Below the pieces are notes generated by a model. That model did not search any database and was not told the DNA's origin. It worked only from the letters and a program-made list of their open reading frames with translations. A stretch of 64,000 nucleotides of DNA, taken from contig JARHVA010001473.1 of the NCBI GenBank assembly GCA_037957365.1, positions 3,190,001-3,254,000 of the forward strand, read 5' to 3'. Source of the stretch: Torreya grandis. Taxonomy: Eukaryota; Streptophyta; Pinopsida; Cupressales; Taxaceae. A program made the position numbers and the translations under genes. The number at the start of each line of letters is the position of its first letter. Position 1 is the stretch's first letter. Shown in pieces: positions 52,500 through 64,000 of the stretch.

Positions 52500-53560
52500 T
52501 TGATAATGATTAGTTTGGGGTATTGCTTGAAAAGTTTCATGATGGGATAGTAGGAAGTCATTTATCTCCAAGAACCATAACTACCAAGATCATGAGGGTC
52601 AATTATTATTGGCCTAACATCCTCAAGGGTTGCTATGCTTGGGTGAGAAGGTGTGTACAATGTGCTTTCTTTGTAGGAAAATAGAATCTTTTAGACCTTC
52701 CTCTAATGCAATGGGGTCTTGATTTCATTGGCATGATAAATCCCCCATCAAGTGTTGGTCATAAATGGATACTCACAACAACTAATTATTTTACAAGATG
52801 GGTTGAGACAGTAACATTTAAGGAAGCTAACAAGAATACTATCTTGGATTTCTATGAGAGCATCATAACAAGGTTTGGAACTCCTCCTACTATTATTTCA
52901 AATAATGCTCTTACTTTTATGGATGCTAAGATAGTTGATTGGGAAAATAGTAATGGAATATTTTTGAGTACTTCATCCAAATATTACCCCCAAGGTAATG
53001 GGTTAGCTGAATATACTAACAAGAACCTGATCAAAATCATCAAGAGAATATTGGATCATAACCAGAGGGCTTGGCATACCAAATTAAAGACAACCTTATG
53101 GGATGATAGGATAAATCCTAAAAGGTCAACATGGAATTCTCCTTTTGTGCTTATCTATGGAAGAGAGGCTAGGTTGTCTATTTCTTAAGAGATTCCTACC
53201 TTAGAATTGGCACATCAATTAGAGATGGTAGAAAACACTCCTATGGAGGTAAGATTGACATAATTAATGGAGTTTTAGGAAACTAGAGAAAAGGCCCATC
53301 AAGTTTTGGAGCATCACCAAGTATTGATGAAGAGGTCCTTTGATAAGAAGGCAACTCCAAGATCAATTCAAAAAGGTGACATAGTGTTGAAATAGGATGG
53401 TGATAAATCAAAACTAGGGAGGCATATAAAATTTGATACTCTATGGAGTGGACCATATGTCATCATAAATTGCAAACAAAGAAATTATTTACAGCTAGAA
53501 AGGATTAATGGAGAAGAGTTGTCTATCCCTATGAATGGGATACATTTTAAACATTGATAT
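52500..53560 (+). pseudogene. Element B integrase remnant (HHCC, DDE, GPY/F)
   Basis: Enzyme that inserts the cDNA. The zinc finger is in the same frame: FHDGIVGSHLSPRTITTKIM, YYWPNILK and RRCVQCAFF (52,536-52,675), keeping H, H, C, C. One TAG separates it from the core, which is open at 52,706-53,188. The core has MQWGLDFIGMI (first Asp), FGTPPTIISNNALTF and YYPQGNGLAEYTNKN (Glu). The distance from the first N of SNN to Glu is 35 residues, as in DD35E, but the second Asp is Asn (codon AAT at 52,901-52,903), so this core is inactive. After stops come KGDIVLK, a stop, and LWSGPYVIINCKQRNYLQLE (53,441-53,500), the GPY/F module, ending near 53,557. Confidence 0.92.
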
Positions 53561-53812
53561 TGAGTGTTAAATTTTAATTTTGTAGATAGTAGAGTAGGTG
53601 TGTGTTTTATTTCATTATGTGTGTTGTGTTTTCTAAATGTTCTAGTTGAGCATACATTTATCTCTGCTTTGTGTTTTATCCTTGTTATTTTCTATTATTT
53701 TATGTTATCAAAGGCATTTGTTTGTTGATTTGATATACATGTGACTCCATAGCCCAATGGACAATATTAGGCAATTGGTCATGGTATAGAAAGCATGCCA
53801 CCCTTGGGAAAT
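53561..53812 (+). other. Element B 3' untranslated region
   Basis: Non-coding stretch between the integrase and the 3' LTR. The last bases (CCCTTGGGAAAT) form only a poor polypurine tract. Confidence 0.5.
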
Positions 53813-56602
53813 TGTTAAAAATTTTGACCATTTTTACCATGCTCAAAATGGGTTAATCCCCTATAGTCAAAATATTTAATAGGGGGATAATTATAATGTC
53901 ATAAGGTGTGTTTTAGTTCATCTAATGTCATTTAATATGACATTATAGTTTTGATCATTGTCTAATCTAGTCCTGGTGTTATTTAATATCTTAAGGGTCA
54001 TTTTTGAGTCATATTTGAAAGTGTCAAGGCTTCATGGTGATCAATGTATTTTGAGCATGGATCAGGTTGCTAATGGATGAGAAGATTGATAGTGTTGTAG
54101 AGACCATATGGGATGTTAAGAATTCTTGGAATGATTTTAGAAGTACATAGCATTCATCTAGTTCTTCATTGTATTAATCTAGACATCTTGGTTTTAGTGG
54201 TAGAATTCCTAAGTAGGCACTATGATGACATCACCATTACCATGTGTGGATGAGTCAAGGAAAATTGGTCATATGGGTTTGTTCAAATGTGTGCCAAGTT
54301 TATATGCACCAAGTTTTAGGTCCTTCACCAAAGTGCATCAAAAGTTATGGAGATCCAATGTTAACCTCTCAGCCAAATTCTATTAGGTTTCCATACTTAG
54401 CCATTTTCAAATAAGTTCAAATAAAGCCAAGTAATCATCTTGACAAGGCCATATCTCATATGTGTGATAGTTTTAGGGGGAAGTGGTCACAGGGGTTTAT
54501 TCATCCTAGTCATTAGTTGTTATGTGTTGAGTTCCAAATCCTATGTTGAAGTGAAAATTAAGTTATACATGATCAAAGTTGACTCCTCAATCAGATTTCA
54601 CTAAGTTTTCCATACTTAGCCAAATGAGCTTGACCATTACTAGGACATCATGTAGAAGAATATATGGACCATCCAACTTGAGAATTTAATATATTCACTT
54701 AAAAGGCTCATGGGACTAGTAGATCAAATGGGTTCATTCCTTTTGGCATCAAGAACATCTCCTAAAATTTTAGTGCCTCCATGATTCCCATGCTTCAAGA
54801 TATAAATTTACAAAGTTAGTCAAAAAGCATAAAAAATTCATGTTAACCTTGAATTAAAGCCATCCCATAAATCCATGTGAGCCTAAATTTAATAGTCTGT
54901 GAGATGTTAGATATGACCATGGAAACATCAAATAATGGTTGGTAGGATGTCAACTTTAAGATAGAGCAAGATAGATTATATCAAGCATAAATTTTTATGG
55001 GAGTGAGTAAATCATTTTTAAGATCATGAGCTAGTTGTTAGAATTCAAATAGTGAGTCCCAATTGATATAATGGTCTGCATGGTATCATACATTCAGATC
55101 TAATGATGAATGAAGGTCAAAGGGTCAATGAATCTCAAGAGTGAATGTGTGCATGACAAGTGTCAAGGGCATGTTTAACTGGCAGAGGATCTATGGTTCT
55201 CAATAATTTGTACCAATCAAAATCAATATATAAAAATGATTCAATATGTCAATGAGTTGAGTCAGATCTCAACAACCAATAAGAGCAAAGGTTGTCTAGG
55301 AACAATGTGATTAGTTCAAGTCAATTTTTGATGGACAAATGTCAAATCAAAGGTCTATTTTTGACTAGAGCAAGCAAATATTATAGACATGGCTAAGGGT
55401 GGAATGAATATGGAAAGGGAATTCCACATGTAAAAATATTTAGGATCAAGGATTATAAAGTAGATCAGGATCTTTATACTCATGCATGGCCATGAGAGCT
55501 TAGTTGAGGTCCAAGATGAATAATGACTATCAAATGTGAAGAGTGAGGTCCAAAAAAGCAATGAATGACTATAGATGGTGAATATAAGTTTCTCAAATAT
55601 AGCTAGTAGTTAGGGGAACATGTTATAAATGTTATAGCATGTTTCCAACTCCCTTAAATAGTGCATATGTGTCGACTCTTTTGGTTTAGTTTCAAATGCT
55701 TGAGAGATGGTTCATGATGAAAGCAGTTCAACAAAGGCTAGTCAAAAAATATCTACGCCATTTTAGAAAAGTTTGTCATAACTTATAGGGAAATCTATCT
55801 TAATAATCATTCATGGTCTGTTTCACACTTGGTTGCACCTACAATGTAACTAGTTCTCATGCCTAGACATGTGTTTTAATGACTCTTGATCTTTTTTTTC
55901 TTCTCTCTCTAAAGTTCTATAAGTAGCTACTATTTTAGCCTATATAGATTGATACCACACCATGTATGGAAAATCCCTACTGTATTGTTGTCATATTTTG
56001 CCTTTAAATATTAATGCAAGTCTGTTTATGAGTTCTTTAAAAAAATTCTGTGTTTAAGTGATTTATAGTGATAATAAGTGATAATTCTATACCCTTATTT
56101 CCTTTAACCTTATATATCTAAACAAGAATTCTTAGTCTAACGGGTCCTATAAAGTGTAGTTAAGTGTGTCAAACTCTTTCAAGTGTATCTTTATCCTTGG
56201 TAAGTGTTATTTGCCTTCTAGTTCATTTTCCTTGTGTTATTTCACACATCTGGCCTCTATATTAAAATACTCATGTTAGAAATTTAAGAGATTTGGGATT
56301 GATTTATATGATTTGTTTTATTATACTTGGAATATGATGGTCACATGGAGATAATCTTGGTGCATCACCTCCCCTAGACTAGGTTCCATTTATTTAATTC
56401 TAACTCTCCCCCCCCCCAAAAAAAATCAATTAGTAGTTTAAGTGATAAGAATTACATGATACATTTAGGGATCGATCCCTATAAAATCTAGAGGCTCATT
56501 TCTATAATAGGTACACCCACATACCTAGAAATGTTCCCACATTGCCCAAATCTAGAAGAGGCTTGAACATCCTCTTCTAAGGTGTGATATTTGTTGACAA
56601 CA
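53813..56602 (+). repeat. Element B 3' LTR
   Basis: A 2,790-bp LTR that starts TGTTAAAAATTTTGACC and ends GTTGACAACA, giving TGTT/AACA inverted ends. It has one copy of the segment duplicated in the 5' LTR. A poly-C/poly-A run lies near 56,410. Confidence 0.85.
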
Positions 56603-56706
56603 CTTCCTTTAGCATCATTGACCCTAGACATATGATATCAAAGAAAAATCTCACCTTGACATCAATGTCCAGATAAAATACAGGACATTTATGACAACTT
56701 GTAACA
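56603..56706 (-). mobile_element. Array LTR-like block 3, second part
   Basis: The last 104 bp of block 3 after element B. On the minus strand it begins TGTTACAAGTTGTCAT at 56,706, after the tract AAAAAGGCGGAGA. Confidence 0.6.
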
Positions 56707-59190
56707 ATCTCCGCCTTTTTCATTGATGACAAATTACATTGATGTCAAACCACATTTCAAGCTGAGCATTCTTTCAACAGACAACTTCTTCAATCTGATA
56801 TCTCTCTGCCTTTAACATTAATGACAAAGGGTCTCTAAAACTATCACTTTTTCTTTTAACTCCAACTCAATAGTGATAATATAGAAACTTAAAAAAATTC
56901 TTACCTTAGAATGATTTGACTATTATATCTCAACTTGCCTATATGATTCAAGAACTTGACATCTATCTGTCATGACTCTACAAACCTTCCTTATAGCTCA
57001 TCATCTACTCTTGATCTTACCAAAAACCATTAATCTCTTCATCTAATCTTCTCTTCAAATCTATATTTACTCTCACTTGAATATAATTAGAAAATTATCC
57101 TTCATACCCTACCATCTGATCCTTGGACCTGATCATTTCATAGAAGAAACAAGCTCCCCCTTGATTTTCACAACATATGTACTTCAATCTTGAATTTACA
57201 CATCTACCTTTATCCTTAGAATCAAAAATCACACATTATCCCCATATTACCATGCTTATTTTCATCTTATTTTATTTTAAATAAGATCTTTAACTATCCA
57301 TTTAAGTATCACAATCCATCATGGCTCAAACCACTACAAGGCACCTTCTCAGTTAACATACAATCATACTAGGTCTGTGAAAACACCCAGTCTCTGTTAG
57401 ACATCTGATAAGCATTATTTCCTTAAGGACCCACAAAATAAGTTACCAAAAATATTAATACTATGATACATGACTCTAAGGTCATAATCAACCTCTTAGA
57501 CCATTGATCTCTACATGATACTCTTCAAAATGACTCAATGGAACAACTTCAACAAACATTGTCAAGACCCTATTAAGAAACTTCAAAACTTTGTCATTCT
57601 AAAATAACTAAATATTTTTTATGGAATATTCAACATATAATAATTTAAACCCATCCCTTTATGACCTTATCAGATCACCTTGATATCATATAAACATTAC
57701 ATTCAATGACACAACCTCAAAGGAACACTACAACTATCTTCTTTCAAGTTAAAAATATTCATGTGATGCTACATGATAATGATCACTTTTAGAACTTTAT
57801 GAACATTCTCAAGGCACAAAAAACTTATCATCTCACTCGTAGAACACCATAAGACCTTTGATCATATGATAAAACAATCTCTATCTTTAATATCATTGGT
57901 TTTTTAGACTAATCTTCAACTATTACTCCACTAGTTATGTCATTGGCTTCTTACACATTAACTTGAGATTACACATGCATTACATGCATGATGTATTTTA
58001 AAGGAAACATTGCACTCATTCCATCTAGAAAAAACTAAACTTCAAATTCCATGAATGAGTTTATTTGCTATAATAAAAAATACCTAGGGTTTGCAATCAT
58101 AGTTCACCTTGAAACCCTTATATCTCTATCTTTTGAGTTAGACCTTCTCAACCAGGATCAATCTAACCATACACAAAGCATTTACAGATACTATATGACC
58201 TTAAAAAAATCTAAAAACACTTAAACACTCACCTTGAGTGACCAAAAACACTACAAAACTTACCAAGATACCCCTATCTACCATTCTCAAGAAACAATCA
58301 ACTTTGAATAGTAATAAATGCACTTGTATAGACTTTTGAGAAAAACTACCACCTAGAGGATGATCTTCATGGAGTCTAATACAACTTTGTCTTTTACACC
58401 AACTTGATCTGACCTCTTTCATGGCTTCTACAAAATCCTCTCTCCTCTCAGGTTCTCATTTCATACACAGTCATTTGAAATCCAATGTTTATATTTTTGA
58501 ACTTCAATGGCTATTTCCTATAGCCTAAATTTGACATCCTTTTTCACTTCACAGATTGATATATGATCTTTGCATGCTTATACATTGAAGAGGATAACTC
58601 CTCATGACATAAAAATTATATGGCACCTTTAGGGTACCAAGTACATCATCTCCATTTTTAATTTAACTAAGGTTGACTTTCTACGTACCTATAATAAATG
58701 CACAAAATTCTTAGTATATGTATACCTGTGTGATGGTCTGGTCATTCTTAGGCTAGAGGATGCATGTTTGTATTTCCAAATGATCAAATGACATACCAAA
58801 ACTTCACCAAGACATATATGGATGCCTCACAACCTCTTCTTTGTCCTCACTAACCTACACACATGATTTTACATTTCACATCAATCTTTAATAGACCTAG
58901 AAAAATTTATGACAAGGTCTAGGTGCAGACCTAAACCAAGCAACATCATCCTTCTATCATGCTAGCTGACCAAGTAGACCACCTTAAAAAATCTCTTTAT
59001 TTCAATATGTCTTCAAATTCCTTAATTTTTATTTTTGACTTGGCTTCAATATAGTCCTTCTTCTTAGTTAATCTTGTCAATACGATCATGGAGTCTTTAA
59101 TCATGACCTTTACTAGCTTAGCCATCTTGTGCTTTTAGGATCACCTTCAAGCTATCAAGCCTCCTATAAAGGACTAGATTTTATACCAAT
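56707..59190 (-). mobile_element. Array internal block 3
   Basis: About 2.48 kb matching internal blocks 1 and 2. Minus-strand purine tracts include GAAAAAGGCGGAGATT (near 56,710) and TCAAGGGGGAGCTTG (near 57,160). The short frame after the primer-binding-like site is longest here: ATG at 59,123-59,125 to the stop at 58,997-58,999, 42 codons, beginning MAKLVKVMIKDSMIVLTRLT and rich in Lys, Asp, Glu and Ile. TGGTATAAAATC (minus) lies near 59,175-59,187. Confidence 0.6.
58997..59125 (-). pseudogene. Conserved 42-codon frame after the primer-binding-like site
   Basis: A short minus-strand frame that recurs at the same place in every unit (ATG at 24,742; 40,344; 59,123; 61,594, lowest base given). 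The predicted peptide (MAKLVKVMIKDSMIVLTRLT, then TKKKDYIEAKSKIKIKEFED) is charged and could form a helix or coiled coil. It may be the surviving start of a lost gag or an upstream leader peptide. I do not recognise a family, and conservation may simply reflect shared descent. Confidence 0.3.
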
Positions 59191-60316
59191 TTTTAGAAGC
59201 ACAACCCCTAAGATTTGGGGGGTGAATTAGTGGTCAAAATTTTCATTCAAATCCATACTTCATTCATTAACCTTTCAAACCAATAGAACGATCAAACAAT
59301 GCATAAAGAAGTAATCACATAGACAAGAAGTAAGATAAAAACACATGAGAAAAATATATATGTGGGAAATCCTCATGGGGGATAAAACCCACTAAAAAAC
59401 CACTTGGAATAATGTCCTATAATTAATGGATCGACATTTAGTGAGGCACTAACTCCATAAGGAGCACTAACCCCTCACTAGTCAAACACCAACTCAACAT
59501 GTACTTTATCAAGATCCAACTTAAAATAAGTATCCAACCCCATAAGTGACTTGGAATTAACATATACACTTCAAGGACACTTCTTAAATCTCCAACCTAC
59601 AAGGCAGATCCCACTCCCCCTTGACTAAGAACTAACTCAACCAAGATAAGCTTGATCACCTCAAGACACCTTATTGGTCAACCAACAGATGGTGACCTCT
59701 TATTCAAATAATTTATATTTTATATCCTATATAATAAATTTTTAACACACCTATGATGAATATATGATTTTATCTCAATATTCAATACACTTATTCAAAT
59801 CGTCACAACCTTCTTACTCTTTCAAATAGCCTTCAAGGTTCACTCACTCAATATGCCTCTTAATAGGATCATTAGATGAACTGAGATTATCAATCACCCT
59901 CAAAAATCATATTATATGTTCATGTATGATACTATACTACAATTTTTTTGTCTTCAGGACCTCATTATTCTCTTTAATGTGCTCTTTTATTTGTTTGCAC
60001 TTTTATTCCTTCAACTAGCTCAGTTAGGCCTAGTATGCCTTGTATTTATACCACTCACTTTCTCCTACCCATCTTGTTCATAAAAATAGATTTATATATT
60101 TTTATAACTATTATAATATGTAATTTCACATGTTTCATAAGTTAAAAACTAACTACATAGGTTAGTTATTACTCACAAGAGCCAAAAATGCCATTAGGCC
60201 TAATAGAGACCTAATTCAATTAGGTCTACCTCAACCACACATTACACTTAGACCACTTGGAACATTTTGATCCTATAAAAATGGATGAAACACATAAAAT
60301 ATGCCTCAAATATACC

Positions 60317-60317
<1 letters not shown>

Positions 60318-60361
<44 letters not shown>
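60318..60361. repeat. (TA)n microsatellite
   Basis: About 44 bp of TA in LTR block 4. Its partner in the duplicate copy (62,787-62,965) is about four times longer. Confidence 0.9.
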
Positions 60362-60364
<3 letters not shown>

Positions 60365-60892
60365 CCACTAGTTAGTCCAAATCACTCCTTGAACCATGTC
60401 ATTAGGTCTACTTTCCATTAGCCCTTCACACATAAAAAAAGTCTACCTCACACAACTGAAGCATACAATCAATTTTACCATATAAAAACATGAAAAAATC
60501 ACATTAATATATAATTAATGATCTAATTGTCACCATAATTTCCATTATATATCACCAAATAGGTAATCAATCCTTCAATACACTCTTGTAATATAACCAC
60601 TCAGAACTGTTAAACACTGCCAATGTACAGTCAAGAACATTTTACTCACCACTCTTTAATAGGGACTTATCATGAATAATAGTACATTTTAATGAACATA
60701 AAATACATATATAACATATTAATATGAGATATATACTTCAAATCTTTTCAAAACACCTCAAACTTACCTTTGTAAGATGACTACACATAACTACAAACAA
60801 GCATGTCAACATAGTCATAATGAATGCTATTTGTAACTCTTGTAAGGACACTTTATAATAATATAATGCATATTAAAATCTAATTTATTATC

Positions 60893-60954
<62 letters not shown>
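60893..60954. repeat. (TA)n microsatellite
   Basis: About 60 bp of TA in LTR block 4, in the same place as the tract at 63,507-63,560. Confidence 0.9.
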
Positions 60955-60957
<3 letters not shown>

Positions 60958-62786
60958 GTCAACCCTTGGTCTTACAGACTAATTTCTTAACTCTCTCTTT
61001 CACAGTGCATACATAACTAAATAAACCATTTTGGATTTCATATTAAAACATATTAGAGTTACTAAAAAAAAAAAATTGAATATATAATTTAGGTATTAAA
61101 AAACAAAAAAAATATTCATTATATTCATCAAATCCTATTATAGAGACTCAAACACTTCACTATAATAAATGCATAAACTTCTTAGTATATTCATACCTGT
61201 GTGATGGTTTGGTCATTCTTAGGCTAGAGGATGCATGTTTCTATTTCCAAATGATCAAATGACATACTATAACTTCACCAAGATATATATGGATGCCTCA
61301 CAACCTCTTCTTTGTCCTCACTAACCTACACACATGATTTTACATTTCACATCAATCTTTAATAGACCTAGCAAAATTTATGACAAGGTCTAGGTGCAGA
61401 CCTAAACCAAGCAACACCATCCTTCTATAATGCTAGCTGACTAAGTAGACCACCTTAAAAAAGATATTTATGTCAATATTTCTTCAAATTCCTTAATTTT
61501 TATTTTTGACTTGGCTTCAATACAGTCCTTCTTCTTAGTTAATCTTGTCAATACGATCATGGAGTCTTTAATCATGACCTTTACTAGCTTAGCCATCTTG
61601 TGCTTTTAGGATCACCTTCAAGCTATCAAGCCTCCTATAAAGGACTAGATTTTATACCAATTTTTAGAATCACAACCCCTAAGATTTGGGGGATGAATCA
61701 GTGGTCAAAATTTTCATTCAAATCCATACTTCATTCATTAACCTTTCAAACCAATAGAGCGATCAAACAATGCATAAAGAAGTAATCACATAGACAAGAA
61801 GTAAGATAAAAACACATGAGAAAAATATATATGTGGGAAATACTCATGGGGAATAAAACCCACTAAAAAACCACTTGTAATAATGTCCTATAATTAATGG
61901 ATCAATATTTAGTGAGGCACTAACTCCATAAGGAACACTAACCCCTCACTAGTCAAACACCAACTCAACATGTACTTTATCAAGATCCAACTTAAAATGA
62001 GTATCCAACCCAATAAGTGACTTGGAATGAACATATACATTTCAAGGACACTTCTTAAATCTCTAACCTATAAGGCAGCTCCCACTCCCCCTTGACTAAG
62101 CACAAACTCAACCAAGATAAGTTTGATCACCTCAAGACACCTTATTGGTCAACCAACAGATGGTGACCTCTTATTCAAATATTTTATATTTAATATCCTA
62201 TTTAATAAAATTTTAACACACCTATGATGAATATATGATTTTATCTCAATATTCAATACACTTATTCAAATCTTCACAACCTTCTTACTCTTTCAAATAG
62301 CCTTCTAGGTTCACTCGCTCAATATGCCTCTTACTAGGATCATTAGATGAACTAAGATTATCAATCACCCTCAGACCTCATATTATATGTTCATGTATGA
62401 TACTATACTACCATTTTATTTTCTTTAGGACCTCATTATTCTCTTTAATGTGCTCTTTTACTTGTTTGCATTCTTATTCCTTCAACTAGCTCAAATAGGC
62501 CTAGTATGCCTTGTATTTACACCAATCACTTTCTCCTACCCATCTTGGTCATAAAAATAGATTTATATATTTTTATAACTATTATAATATGTAATTTCAT
62601 ATGTTTCATAAGTTAAAAACTAACTAAATAGGTTAATTATTACTCACAAGATCCAAAAATGCCATTAGGCCTAATAAAGACCTAATGCAATTAGGTCTAC
62701 CTCAACCACACATTACACTTAGACCACTTGGAAAATTTTGATCCTATATAAATGGATGAAACACAAAAATATGCCTCAAATATACC

Positions 62787-62965
<179 letters not shown>

Positions 62966-63505
62966 CACTTGTTAGTCCAAATCACTCCTTGAACCATGTC
63001 ATTAGGTTTAGTTGCCATTAGCCCTTCACACATAAAAAAAGTCTACCTCACACAACTGAAGCATACAATCAATTTTACCATATAAAAACATGAAAAAATC
63101 ACATCAATATATAATTAATGATCTAATTTTCACCATCATGTCCATTATATATCACCAAATAAGTAATCAAACCTTCAATACACTCTTGTAATATAACCAC
63201 TCAGAACTGTTAAACACTGCCAATGTACAGTCAAGAACATTTTACTCACCACTCTTTAATAAGGACTTATCATGAATAATAATACATTTTAATGAACATA
63301 AAATACATATATAACATATTAATATGAAATATATTCTTCAAATATTTTCAAAACACCTCAAACTTACCTTTGTAAGATGACTACACATAACTACAAACAA
63401 GCATGTCAACATAGTCATAATGAATGCTATTTGTAACTCTTGTAAGGACACTTTATAATAATATAATGCATATTAAAATCTAATTTATTATCTATATATA
63501 ATATT

Positions 63506-63506
<1 letters not shown>

Positions 63507-63560
<54 letters not shown>
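63507..63560. repeat. (TA)n microsatellite
   Basis: About 50 bp of TA in LTR block 5. Confidence 0.9.
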
Positions 63561-63563
<3 letters not shown>

Positions 63564-63888
63564 GTCAACCCTTGGTCTTACAGACTAATTTCTTAACTCT
63601 CTCTTTCACAGTGCATACATAACTAAATAAGCCATTTTGGCTTTCATATTAAAACATATTAGAGTTAATAAAAAAATTAAATAAATAATGAATATATAAT
63701 TTAGGTATTAAAAAATAGAAAAATATTCATTATATTCATCAAATCCTATTATAGAGCCTCAAACACTTCACTTCATCATACATACCTCAAACTATCAATC
63801 TATCTTAAGAACTAGTCATAGTGAACATGACTTCCAACACATGTAGGGACATAACCAAGATATATAAAAGCATGAAAATTATACTATA

Positions 63889-63890
<2 letters not shown>

Positions 63891-63979
<89 letters not shown>
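63891..63979. repeat. (TA)n microsatellite near the window end
   Basis: About 89 bp of uninterrupted TA in LTR block 5. At this place blocks 1 and 3 have ordinary sequence with short AT runs (near 20,850 and 42,470). Confidence 0.9.
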
Positions 63980-63980
<1 letters not shown>

Positions 63981-64000
63981 TCCCAAAGATAAATATTGGT

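Larger units (their letters stand above)
43829..56602 (+). mobile_element. Element B: complete decayed Ty3/gypsy retrotransposon nested in array LTR 3
   Basis: A 12.8-kb element with LTRs 43,829-47,569 and 53,813-56,602. The host has CTTCT before it and CTTCC after it, which suggests a 5-bp target duplication CTTCY. The interior reads gag, protease, an extra RNase H-like domain, RT, RNase H, zinc-finger integrase with a GPY/F-type C-terminus. No chromodomain follows the integrase, which argues against a chromovirus. Each domain has stops and several frame changes, so the copy cannot move by itself. Confidence 0.9.
59191..61159 (-). mobile_element. Array LTR-like block 4, partial
   Basis: Matches the first ~1.97 kb (from the minus-strand 3' end) of the other LTR blocks and then stops inside the phrase CTCAAACACTTCAC. 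The next base onward (61,160) matches internal sequence near 58,692 instead. It contains TA tracts at 60,318-60,361 and 60,893-60,954. Confidence 0.65.

Noticed and set aside
43829..56602. Endogenous pararetrovirus as source of the RT
   Set aside because: Long LTRs, an integrase with DDE core and GPY/F module, and a likely 5-bp target duplication show a Ty3/gypsy retrotransposon; no movement or coat-protein signature of a pararetrovirus was seen.

Overview
The window is AT-rich plant nuclear DNA with no intact host gene. It looks like the retrotransposon-filled intergenic space of a very large plant genome. The long LTRs (2.8-3.7 kb), deep decay, nested insertions and gag style fit a gymnosperm best, but that assignment is an inference. 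Every coding trace I can support is a decayed transposable element. There are no rRNA or tRNA genes, CRISPR arrays or bacterial-type operons.

Positions 1-18,820 hold scattered remnants. They are a plus-strand LINE ORF1 relic that seems to run straight into a LINE-like 3' end (about 200-1,410), a possible solo LTR (2,550-3,159), a minus-strand LINE RNase H relic (4,110-4,441), a long stretch with nothing recognisable, a minus-strand Ty1/copia remnant (LTR 11,368-12,438, polypurine tract, pol to about 13,330) and a minus-strand gag-type polyprotein relic (about 16,290-18,640).

Positions 18,823-64,000 are the main structure. They form a head-to-tail array of a roughly 6-kb unit, all copies in the same orientation. 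On the minus strand each unit reads as a ~3.5-kb LTR-like block (starts TGTT, ends near CCAATA) followed by a TGGTAT-type primer-binding site and a ~2.5-kb internal block with almost no coding. The internal block ends in GGGGGAGA-type polypurine tracts next to the following LTR block. I read this as (LTR-internal)n of a non-autonomous LTR retrotransposon (LARD-like), with tracts that recall Sirevirus 3' regions. LTR-like blocks lie at 18,823-22,320; 24,810-27,627 plus 37,138-37,877; 40,412-43,828 plus 56,603-56,706; 59,191-61,159 (partial); and 61,661 to the window end. A recent 2.5-kb tandem duplication created the 58,69x-61,159 / 61,160-64,000 pair.

Two other LTR elements sit inside array LTR blocks. 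Element A (27,628-37,137, plus) has ~2.9- and 3.0-kb LTRs and one ~600-codon gag-plus-acidic reading frame closed only by in-frame stops, with no pol. Element B (43,829-56,602, plus) is a complete but dead Ty3/gypsy element with the order gag, protease, an extra RNase H-like domain, RT, RNase H, integrase. Its protease Asp and second integrase Asp are lost, and its 5' LTR is about 950 bp longer than the 3' LTR because of an internal ~929-bp tandem duplication. Long (TA)n tracts mark the array and element A. Coordinates of element ends were set by eye from repeat boundaries and are good to a few bases at best.
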